Source: Suillus spraguei (lineage: Eukaryota > Basidiomycota > Agaricomycetes > Boletales > Suillaceae). From it: a stretch of DNA of 64,000 nt. Positions 45,997-56,421 of the stretch are shown here, one piece after another. Location: the NCBI GenBank assembly GCA_016800925.1, contig JABCPU010000037.1:1-64000 (forward strand), given 5' to 3'. A model generated the notes under the pieces. The model had not been told where the DNA came from. It searched no databases and saw nothing but the letters and a program-made list of their open reading frames with translations. Position numbers and translations under genes: made by a program. The first letter of the stretch is position 1. Every line of letters starts with the position of its first letter.

Positions 45997-48900
45997 ATGA
46001 TAATCGATGGAGAAGCACAAAAAGGCTCAGTACACGCACCTCCAAACTTGGACCAAGACATCCACAATCTCCCCGACAAGTTGTGTTCAACGCCATCCAC
46101 CTCGAGTAGAACGATGGAAGAAGAACAATTCATCATTCAAGTCACCACGACTACTCAAATATTTGAAGGTCATGAACAAAGGATTTGGGCAGCCGTAGTC
46201 TTCCCCGATAGACGCCGTATGGTGACGGCCTCAGAGGATAAGACGCTTCGTCTGTGGGACTTGGAAGACGGTGTTATGTTGAAGATAATGGAGGGGCATA
46301 ACCATAGAGTGCGGGCAGTTGCAATGTCAGGAAATGGGCAATGGATAGCAAGCGGTGATCAGGACGGAGAAATCATCGTCTGGAACACAGACGGCAAAGC
46401 TCTCACCCGGCCCATCAAAGTCCACTTTAACTGGATAATGTCACTTGATTTTTCTCCAGACAGCAAATTTCTGGCGAGTGGCTCATTGGACAATACAGCG
46501 GGGCTCTTGGACACAAAAACATGGCAGGTGCAAGGAAATTCAATCAATTGTGGCACTGGAATTCACTGTGTTCGGTATTCGCCGTCTGGTGAATATCTTG
46601 CTATTGCAACCGAGTATATCCAAATACGGAATTCAGGCACGAAGCTATGTATCACAAAGTTCAAGGGGCACTCTGCGTTCAACGGAGCATGGAATACGTC
46701 ACTCGCATGGACTCTCGATGGCAAACAACTTATCTCGGCCGGTGATTATCGTGATCCCACCATACGGATCTGGGATTCATCGACATGGAAGCAGGTCGGT
46801 GAACCCTACGAGGGTCACAGTAACAATGTTCGGATGATTGCCTTGAACCCTACTGGCACCCTTCTTGCATCCGCATCTGACGACTGCCAAGTTCGCGTTT
46901 GGCGGCTTTCGAATCAACGAACCATCGCCATATTCAAGCACCCAGGTTGGGCGTTTTGTGTCACTTTCTCCACGGATGGCAAGCACATCCTGAGTGGAGG
47001 CATGGATGACATGGTCTCAAAGTGGGCAGTGCCTTTGCTGGAGGACGTTGACGTTCTCACAGACCAGGCATTAAGTGTAAGTTTCTGTTCATTTTCCGTC
47101 CCTCCTTCATCTCATTTCTTTCAAGGATGCATTAAGAGAAGACACCCCGATGGAACAAGTGGCAGATAATGTGAGTTCTCATTCTTTGCTCATCCCCTAG
47201 CACATTGATCTTCAATCTTTATTCCAAGGCTCAACAGTCTGATATAGAGGCATGTTTCTAGCCTTCACTCTTAGCACGCAATCTGATCATACGTGATGCA
47301 GATCCTTACCATCGAAACGACAGCCCGCAATGCATGCATAACTGGGGATTTGCCTACCGCTGACAGGCTACTCACGCAATAGATCAACGCTGATGGCAAT
47401 GACTACAACTCTTACGCGAATCACTCGTTTGTTATGGCAAGAAAAGCCGACTGGGACCGGGCATTTGATGACGCACTCAAGGTGAGATCCACTGTCCTGT
47501 CGCGACTCATTTAACACAGGCTATCTTATATGGCGATATAGAGCATGAGCATTCAGCCGTCCCTGATGGGCTGTATCTCCAAGGGCATCGCCCTCTGCGG
47601 TAAAAGGCAGTTCCGGGATGCGATGAAAGCATTTGACCTCGGGTTCATGTTCGTGGACGCAAATACCAACAAAACACATCTCCTGCTCTTGATTAAGGTA
47701 TGCCATTTGGTTCATGTAGTCACTGCTTACATGGGGGCTGTCAGGCCATCGCCCTTTTCAATGCAAATCAACACGATGAGGCAATTCTGCGCGTCCAAGA
47801 CCTAGCTACCACATGTCCTCACGTCGATATTCTTGCCTGTCAAATCGTGGAAGTGAGTGTTCTTGATACAGTCAAGCCCAGATCCATGCATCAACACTGA
47901 ATTTCGCGATACTCCGGCATCAGGCTTATTTACACGTCCAATTAGGCTTGAGTTTATCAGATGGCGTGGATGAAGTGTGTCACAACGAAGCTGCTGACCA
48001 CTTCACTTCCGCTGTCAACACTATTCGTTTCTCATCTATTTCGACCATCTACTCTAAATATGATGTCTTTGTGGTGGTAGGTTCATTGCGATGCAACTGC
48101 AAATAATTTTTTTCACGCCCACCGTGCTTTTTCTAGTTATTCGGGTGGGACCTCAAGTCCTTCTGGCGAACTGCACATCAGAATTGGTGCCATACGCTCC
48201 TTCGGGCAGGTAGACTTTCAGAGGCCATCAAAGCATACCGATATATGATGGATAGGGCTGATGAGGCTACGAAAGCACGCTGCCTTGATTGGTCCATAGG
48301 CAAGTCTTCGTGATGTCAATCAGGTATAATTCTCAACCCCGTCTCTCTTAGCTTTCAAGCATGATTGCCGCGTGCTTTATGCTGCCGCCGGAGTGATTGA
48401 CCTCGTTACGAGCGGAGATACTGCCCTTGCTGCGGGAAATTATGATACGGCTGTCGAGCTTTACTCTGCTACGATTGACCTCGATTTGGCAACCCATACC
48501 ATTTTTGCCAACCGCAGTAAGGCGAGGTGTGGAAAAATGCTATGGGACGATGCACTCCTCGACGCGGAAAAGGTGCGATGACAGCTACCGTTTCGTATCT
48601 GACGCTCATTTTGGTGATATGTAGGCCATTGAACTCAACCCCTCATCATACGTTGGATATCAGTCAAAGCATGCGGTACTTCATGGTGCACGTCGATATG
48701 ATGAGGCCATCGACGCCTTTAATATCATGCTCTCCACGTTGGAAAATGCTTTAGACACGCAAATACAAAGTACGCCCCAAATAGCATATCCTCAACATTG
48801 TTGACTCTTTGTCTAGACTTGCGCCAACAGTATGTTACTCCACTTGAAGCAGAAGGTGCTATTGAAGAGAGCATCAAGGCTGAACTCGACGATGCCCCGT

Positions 48901-50483
48901 ATCGTCTAATCAATACTTCTACTGGGCGTTTGTGCAATCGCGAGGCACAGATCAGTGCCTTCAGAATGAGCGCAGAGTACAAAGAATTTTTATCGTCCAC
49001 AACGAAGCATGCAGACGTTCGAGTGGAGCGCGTTCGGGACGCGGTGGCGATGTACTTCCGTTATGTCATGTTATCTCATAGGTGGGAAGGGACGGAGCCG
49101 TTGCTGCATGATATCCAGGGCAAGGTGGTATACGACTTGGATCCAGTTGGCGGAATCGCAAAGTTGAAGTCATTCTGCGAAACTGCTCGTGATAAAGGGT
49201 ATCACTGGGCATGGGTTGATACGTGTTGCATCGACCAGACTAACAATGTCGAGGTCCAACAATCAGTCAACTCCATGTTTATTTGGTATCACCACTCAGC
49301 GCTTACCATCATTTACCTGTCGGATGTTCCCCGTTCGTCGCAGCCTGGCGCACTCGCAAGTAGTGCTTGGAACACACGAGGATGGACAGTTCAGGAATTC
49401 CTCGCCCCAAGACTTGTCCTATTTTATCAGAATGATTGGTCCCTATATCTCAACGATCGCTCTCCTAACCACAAGGATTCTCTTGCAATCATGCGGGAGA
49501 TGGGAGATGCCACGGGCATAGATTCCCAGGCCCTAATCGCATTCCGCCCGGGGATGAGAGACGCCCGGGAGAAGCTCCAATGGGTGTCGGCGCGAGTCAC
49601 CACGTGGCAGGAAGATATTGCGTACTCATTGTTTGGTATCTTTGGCGTCAGACTGCCTGTCATTTATGGCGAGAAGAAGCAAAGCGCGCTTGGGAGGCTC
49701 TTGCAGGAGGTGGTAGCTCGGTCGGGCGACATCAGTGCCCTGGACTGGGTGGGGCAATCGTCCGAATTCAATAGTTGTCTGCCGGCCGACATTACTTCAT
49801 ACAAAACTCCACCATACATCACACCATCTCCGTCCGAAAATGACATTCAGACGTCAATCTCCTCGCTCCGACACGTTGTGGCTGTAGATTTGGTGCTGAA
49901 ACTTTACGACGTGCTTGACAACCTGAACGCGCCTCGTTTCGCGAACTGTAGGCTGCATCTGCCTTGCATCGCATTTCGTGTCACAGCAGTCAAACGAAGT
50001 CGCGCTCAAGACCAGGAGATATATGAGGTCAAAGCCGATGGGCTTCATGACCTGCTGATCACCACAAAGGACAAGCTGATTCAGTACTCATCACCACGCC
50101 CCACTATGCAAACATTTTTTCTTGTTCGTCCGTGGAATCGTTATCTCCTCGAGCTTCCTGACTTTGCGGAGCCGTCTAGCTCAGCAGAGCTACCTGATGT
50201 TGCTGACGACACGGACAACGAGGAAGATTATTGGTCTCTACCGGGGTCTCCATTACAGGATTTGCCTGACGAGTTCCCTGAAGCACAAGAGTCTGTTGAT
50301 TCGGAATTGATCGATCGAGCGTTGCGATTGACTGCTCGTCTTGAGCAGCCTTTTGGCGCATTTTTGCTAGCGCAGCAGCGCGGCGGAGAATACAAGAGAA
50401 TCGCGTCAGATCGTGATATTATTGCACGTGTCAAAGACCTTTCTTCTATTCCGGACATGGTCAGGACACTCGAGATATTGTAG
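45997..50483 (+). CDS. WD40-TPR-HET protein (NLR-like allorecognition candidate), one in-frame TAG
   Basis: HET domains trigger heterokaryon incompatibility cell death in fungi; WD40 and TPR repeats usually act as sensor or scaffold. Exons 45997-47076, 47126-47170, 47229-47249, 47302-47481, 47542-47697, 47745-47852, 47924-48076, 48137-48299, 48352-48572, 48625-48769 and 48817-50483 give 1312 codons. Seven WD40 blades lie at about residues 55-350 (e.g. LRLWDL, IIVWNT, IRIWDS). TPR-like helices follow (SYANHSFVMARKADWDRAFDDAL; FANRSKARCGKMLWDDALLDAEKAIELNP). HET motifs: YVMLSHRWEG (about 840), WAWVDTCCIDQTNN (about 888) and RGWTVQEFLAPR (about 945). A TAG at 47380-47382 (codon 409) would end translation after the WD40 part; relatives I remember have Glu or Asp there. 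Introns at 47250 and 48300 start with GC. It may be a fresh pseudogene, a sequence error, or a read-through or two-protein locus. Confidence 0.85.
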
Positions 50484-50616
50484 CGGTCATTCTGTATCGC
50501 GACAGTTACCACTTTATCTTCGAGGCACTTTCCCGTTACATTTTTCGCACCTATGTCGTTCTATTTCGCCACTGGCATCCGGCCCAGGGCTTCAAGCCAG
50601 GCCTTGTACATCACTA

Positions 50617-50765
50617 CAGACGGCAAAGCTCTCACCCAGCCCATCAAAGTCCACTTCAACTGGATAATATCACTCCAGACAGCAAATTTCTGGCGAGTGG
50701 CTCATTGGACACAGCGGGGCTCTTGGACACAAAAACGTGGTGGGTGGAAGGAATCAAATTACGGA
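50617..50765 (+). pseudogene. WD40 fragment duplicated downstream of the HET gene
   Basis: About 150 bases nearly identical to 46386-46540 in the third WD40 blade of the gene upstream (ACAGACGGCAAAGCTCTCAC start), with small internal deletions that break the frame. Confidence 0.85.
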
Positions 50766-52535
50766 TCTTTATGAACGTTACATAAATTTGGGTTTGTTAT
50801 TATTACAATATCCTATTATGAAATAGCCTATGTATCTGTATAAAGCACGACTAATTTGTTGGATTATCATATATCAGGGGTCGAGGTACGAGCTCGACAC
50901 TTATCGGGAATCTTCGGGATCGATAGCGCGTCAATGGCGCAATATTACCGGGCGTCGGCAGCATGGTTTTAGCGTTGACTGGCATATATAAGTAGAAATT
51001 TTTCTGTAGGAGTACGCTGTGCGTTTGTCAGCGGGTTCACTGAGTTGGTATTACTTTCAGAACGTGTCCGAGACTTGCGTGCAACTCAATATAATTCCGC
51101 TTCTAAAAAATCACTCTTTTCGTGCGGATCTCATTCCAAACCCCACAACAATCATTTGGGATGAACTTCATGACCTTTGCTGTGCAATCTGCAATCGTCC
51201 ATGAATACTGTTCGGAGGAATTACCTTCATAGGTTTGAGAGATTTTCGGCAGGCAGGTCCCGTTTTCAGCGGAACAGGAGAGACCGCGACTCTCGCATCA
51301 TCGGTAAAGTCATCGACATCATGACATAGCATTCGTATATCGAGTCTCATCACAGCAATTTGGACCATGGGCACCCGCAATTCACCGCTTTCGTAGATCG
51401 TATTGGCGACCATAGAATCTTAGTCGACCCATCCCGGAGTACCTCCTCATCGCCTAGATCTCAAACAACACTGCATCCCCAATTCTCGATGCATTCGAAA
51501 GGCACTGCATTCACTGCATCAACTTTTCGTTACACGAGTGGGAACGCGAAAGTTTTTTCAGGAGCAAATATTACTGTACAAATATACTACTGTAGATACA
51601 TTTTAGAGTGGTTATGCATTGCAAGTATCACAGTATGCCGTCCGAGAGTCGACCGAAGGCGTGTCCTTGTAATAGTGGAAAGTGGAAAGACCCGGCAGCG
51701 GAGTCGGGAACTGGTACATATGAGGACTTTCGGCGCACCAAGACTAGAGTCCCACAATGAGCCCCACTGTATGTTTCAACTTTTCTCACCATGTTATGTT
51801 ATATTGACTCCTGCTTGTCAGGTCGCAGACATTTCAGAGGTAACACGATAAGTGCACACAGCTCGATAAAATGCTGATTGGCCACTGCAGGATGCCCACT
51901 CATCCAAGAGTCCCCCTGTTCCAACAGGATGGACCGCGGGATTCACAGATAATAATAATGCGGAAACTATGCTCAATTATTCCACTGGCTTGACAGCGAG
52001 CCTTGAGCTCACCGAAGACGAGGGTTCGCGCTACATTTTTTTCATCGGGCAAGAGCTACTACCTTTGGAACACGACGAGCGAGGATGGATGGCGGATTCT
52101 CAATGCAAAGGATCGCGATGAATTTTATATCAATGTCGCAAAGGGCAAAGGAGGACTGGAGCTTGAAGAACTTCCAGATTTTGGAAGTGATCTCGAAGGA
52201 TGAACGTTTCTGCGACTCGTATATGGCAGATGGTAGGTGCTTTGTGTGTAACTTCACGCTTCACGTATTGTAAGAGCTTGTAACTTTTAGTACTTGGAAC
52301 GAAATGTGTACTTTACCTTCACAGATTTAATGTTTAATCTTGTTCTGCACTGCCACGCGCTTCTGCCACCAGAAAGCTCTTCGTTTCTCCCTTGCATGGT
52401 GCCGGGACCATTTTCAATCCCATTTGTCAGACTAAGGAAAAGGATTCCAGTGTCGAGTAACACTAGGCATCGGTGTCCCTTTCAGATAAGCTACATAAGT
52501 TTATTTTCTGCGTTTTTGAAATCTGACTGCATCCT
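50766..52535 (+). other. Mostly unassigned; possible decayed gene at 51.7-52.2 kb
   Basis: A TATA-like CATATATAAG is near 50983. From about 51680 to 52203 there are pieces with plausible splice sites (VADISE, then DAHSSKSPPVPTGWTAGF, then in another frame YYLWNTTSEDGWRILNAKDRDEFYINVAKGKGGLELEELP). I do not recognise them, and the frame change suggests decay. The rest is AT-rich without features. Confidence 0.3.
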
Positions 52536-52810
52536 CATCAGGAAATTCACACATTCCTTAACATGCTTAATCAGCTTAACTCACTTATCTCAAAACTTGT
52601 TTGCTCTCTCTCACATCATTCACCTGGCATATCTTATATTTTTTGAGTGCGAAATACAATAAAACATGTATATTAATATATCTCAACTTTTTTTTTTTCT
52701 GAATTCATTCACATTGAAATTTTGGACAAGTAGATTCAATTTCACCAAGGCAGTTAAGTGTAAATAAGTCCGCATAAGGGCACGTCAAGGAATGTGTGAA
52801 TTTCCTGATG
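52536..52810. mobile_element. MITE copy 1 (275 bases)
   Basis: Terminal inverted repeats of 24 bases: it starts CATCAGGAAATTCACACATT and its end is the reverse complement of that. No coding sequence. Identical by eye over all 275 bases to 54894-55168. The flanking dinucleotide is CT on both sides, which may be the target-site duplication. Confidence 0.88.
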
Positions 52811-53777
52811 CTGCTCTAGGGTAATGCGATTAGTGTGAACGACAGAACGCGACTGCAGTACTCCTCTTTTACCTCACCTGGATCCAGAAGAAACCGAATC
52901 CACCACGCTCGGTCGAGTATGATGACGAATCTGAGGACGATATTCTTGATGTTCCCAAACCTACTACCGATAGTATCAACTTGTAGTCTTCGCAACAATC
53001 TCTTCCCCTGGCTTCCATTTCTCCTCCTTGTTTTTAGCTCGCCGCTTCTTGAATGTCATCTCTCGACGTTGCTCACTGCCAGACGTGTCCGTTCCATAAG
53101 AACACTCCAAGCATGGTTTCTTTGGTCGTCGCGCTCGCTCAAACTCGTCCCTACAGCTTGCAACCATTAAACCCAACCAACCAGTGCCAGAAAGGAAAGT
53201 GGGAGAAGGCAAAGGCGAATAAGAAAATGTTGATGATGTAAATACTGTTTCGACTCTTGCATGCTGTCTTCTCGACTCGACGGCCAGTGTCAGCGTGGTT
53301 CTGCGCATTAGTTCCTCAGCATCACAGCAGATAAAGGTAAACGACAAGACAACCCTCGATACCTGTGTTTAGAGTATGTATGGGATGAATATTCTATGTA
53401 TCTTGAGATTCTAGCGAAAGAGGTTCGTCACAGTCCTGTTTGCAACATACCACTTATACAAATATTCTAGGGTGCTCGTCTGAGAGAACAATTCAAGAAG
53501 GCAGAAACAGGAAACGACAAATCAGAGACATCCGAGGAATGGAGATCGAGGAAGAACTCGTGTTTTTCAATCTGCTCCACGACATCGACCTATATGCCAC
53601 CTTCAGGCAAGCATTACAAAAATGCGTCATTCATTCCTGCTGTCTTATACTGTTCCCCGCTTATGGTGATTGTTTTTGCGACATTCCAGAATCAAAACAG
53701 TGTTTTACACCAGGCAGCGATGATGGCTTGGAGTGATAGAAGCCCAAATGTCACAAATATCAATACAGTACTGACAG
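52811..53777. other. Unassigned sequence between MITE and deaminase-like gene
   Basis: A plus-strand frame ending at about 52986 has an acidic tail (VEYDDESEDDILDVPKPTTD), which could be the end of a lost gene. A minus-strand frame 53347-52976 is rich in Arg/Lys near its end. A plus-strand piece at 53471-53560 begins GARLREQFKKAETGND. None has a recognisable domain. Confidence 0.3.
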
Positions 53778-54753
53778 TCAAAAATTGTTTGTGCTAAAAT
53801 TGTCCAAGTTTATGTTACCCAAACGCAGAAGAATGACTTTACAATTGGCGCATGGGTTCTCCAGCAATTTTTTGCGCACCGCCATATCAGGGATAGCAAG
53901 CTTATCCTCCACTTTGAGAGCCTCGAATGGTTTGACCGCAACACCTCCGACATCTGCCAGCGCCACTTTGTTCCCGAGCCTTTATAAATCAAGTTAGTTG
54001 CAATAAAAGGGTGTCTGCCATGGACGACTTACAATTTAATTAATAGTGCAGGAAAAGTCTCTGCACAATGCCCGATAAGCTGCCCCTCGTCCCCAGGCAT
54101 ATAACTCTTGTTCCTTTCATCTTCTTTGGCCAAACCGGTGGGGACAAGTATGTTTTCTCGAGCACTGTCTTTACGAGCTTTCTTGGGTTTATCCAAACTA
54201 CTTCCGAGGCAAACCCGTTTGATACTTTCTTGAGTGAACCAAGTGATCTGCACCACTTGAGGCTGCTTGTCTTTCTTACCAAGCAACGTCTGACACCACT
54301 GGCCATAAAGAATTACCAGAGGATGGTAATAATCAGCTGCAGTGGCATCGTCAGGAATCAGTCCGGTTACAGAGAAGATCCAGCCGACGAGGTCGAACAG
54401 TGTCTCGAATTTACAATCCATGCCTTGATAGCTGACCGTCAGTTGTTTGTCTAGAAAGGCAGTGCTCTTATCCCTATATCAAGTATGAGCGTAGAAACAG
54501 GATAAGCCAGCCCTCCTAACCGTAGATATTTGATCCTCTCGACAACATTGGGAAAGCTGTTGCGTGTCAGAATGTTATTGATAACCTCGTGGTAGTTGAG
54601 GTTATCTTTGATTTTGTCAAACAACTCCATTATCTGTGAAAATATATGGTTAGACTCGGAATCTCTGCTATATCTGAGTAAGAACCATACTTTTGCTGCA
54701 TCAAACTCGATGTCCTTCTCCATCGTTTCATGGAATGCTTCATGAATTGACAT
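53778..54753 (-). CDS. Deaminase-like protein (OTT_1508-like), 3' part
   Basis: Exons 54753-54691, 54633-54521, 54473-54033 and 53979-53778 (minus) give at least 272 codons; 5' exons are probably missing or disrupted. The end carries HCAETFP (about 54060) and, roughly 50 residues on, PCANC (about 53855). H-x-A-E ... P-C-x2-C is the zinc-binding and catalytic signature of the cytidine-deaminase fold. I remember fungal proteins with this layout as OTT_1508-like predicted nucleic-acid deaminases. Other pieces: VVERIKYLR, LDKQLTVSYQG, WFTQESIKRV. The spacing between the two motifs is longer than in housekeeping cytidine deaminases. The third intron starts with the unusual GTTAGG and is 47 bases. 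Substrate unknown. The MITE at 54894-55168 sits just upstream. Confidence 0.6.
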
Positions 54754-54893
54754 CCTGGCAGTTCAGGTGAGTGAAACAAGTGCCAATCAGTGAACCAATG
54801 AAGGTATTAAAACCATCTGAATGCCATGTAACATCGTAATTCGATGCTCATAAACTTGAGTCCATGGTAGCATATGGTATCTTGTTATCCCTT

Positions 54894-55168
54894 CATCAGG
54901 AAATTCACACATTCCTTAACATGCTTAATCAGCTTAACTCACTTATCTCAAAACTTGTTTGCTCTCTCTCACATCATTCACCTGGCATATCTTATATTTT
55001 TTGAGTGCGAAATACAATAAAACATGTATATTAATATATCTCAACTTTTTTTTTTTCTGAATTCATTCACATTGAAATTTTGGACAAGTAGATTCAATTT
55101 CACCAAGGCAGTTAAGTGTAAATAAGTCCGCATAAGGGCACGTCAAGGAATGTGTGAATTTCCTGATG
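54894..55168. mobile_element. MITE copy 2 (275 bases)
   Basis: Same element as 52536-52810, no difference found by eye. Flanked by TT on both sides. It lies about 140 bases upstream of the deaminase-like frame's first visible Met and may have displaced or disrupted its 5' exons. Confidence 0.88.
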
Positions 55169-55299
55169 TTCTCAGTTTTTTTGAGTGGCTTCAAGCCCTG
55201 AGCATATGGCTTTATCTAGGGATCTGCATGGGTAAACCCCCAGATACCGGAAGTCATACCCGTATCTGGGATTATGAGACGATAAGGTGGGGAGCGGAT

Positions 55300-55470
55300 G
55301 CACTAGATAACAGGTAAATCTCAGTCTCTTGAAAAGAACTCATATTGACGGTTAAAGTACCTAGATAACAGGTAACTAAAACGCTCCGTTAGCCAGGGCA
55401 AAAATGGCGACTGGTGACTAGGTACTTACATCTCAGTCTCTTGAAAAGAACTGAGATGTTTTTGCGCTTG
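55300..55470. repeat. Short repeated motifs at the Copia LTR edge
   Basis: Two copies each of CTAGATAACAGGTAA and CAGTCTCTTGAAAAGAACT within 170 bases. Possibly a rearranged LTR end of the Copia element. Confidence 0.5.
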
Positions 55471-55537
55471 AGCACCTACTATAAGGTGAGTGGAATAGCA
55501 ATGATAATAAAACTAATCAAATGGCATATTGCACAGC

Positions 55538-56305
55538 TGTCATATACCATACTTCTAATCCCAGATCCGACCATATCTGATCAGATCCGATCGATTCCAT
55601 TTCTGTCCGGTCCACAGATCCTGTCTGGACCACCCATCCAAATGTGCTCACTTCTCGCACCTTAACTCCCTTGTGTATATCTGTGTCTATCTCCTTTCGT
55701 TATTCCTCCTGTTTCTGGTATTCCGGCTGTGTATATTTCCATCCTGCGTCACTGATCCGTTACCTGTGTTCATTTCCGATTCATGCTTACTGATCCACTG
55801 TGCATTAACTAATAGACTCCGTTACACTTCGTACATAGCCCTCGGTCCCGGACTTGTTGATTATCTGTCTTAGATACTTACAGTATATAAACCACTTGTA
55901 GATCTCCATAGAACCTTAGTTTGAATATCATCTTAGATTCTGCTCATTCTGCTTCCTCTGGACTTAAGCCACTTTCCGCTCTAAGTCATCTTCCAAGACT
56001 TCGGATTGATTCCTATAGTCTATATCTCCGACTCTATCTTTGGATAGTCTATCTCTGTTAGTTTCTAGTTAGGAACTCGTTCTGAAGCTAGTCTTAATCT
56101 TTGTTCTATTCTTATGTTCTGGATAACCTTCAGACGTATCATATCCGATACCTTTGGACGTCCGGATCTGTCACACAACTCCTTCTGGATCTTCGGACGT
56201 ATAACTTCTCCCTGAAATAAGGGGCATTACTTGGGAAAGGGGCACAGTGCATGAGCTGAGGCCAAAGCCCTTCGGATCTCTCTACCTTTGAGTATGGTCT
56301 TAACA
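55538..56305 (+). mobile_element. Solo LTR 3 of the TGTCATATACC family
   Basis: Starts TGTCATATACCATACTTC and ends GGTCTTAACA, with a perfect 5-base duplication ACAGC (55533-55537 and 56306-56310). It shares the ACAGTATATAA promoter block and the GGGGCACAGTGCATGAGCTG block with solo LTRs 1 and 2, but is shorter (768 bases). It lies inside the 3' LTR of the Copia element. Confidence 0.92.
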
Positions 56306-56421
56306 ACAGCGTAACGACGACATCACACTGGCACATGCTGTTGGTGCTCAGACCACTCTTCTTATCTCTTCTCACTCGTACCTATCTCGGATCCTTCGGT
56401 CTCTTTCCTCTCGGATCATTT

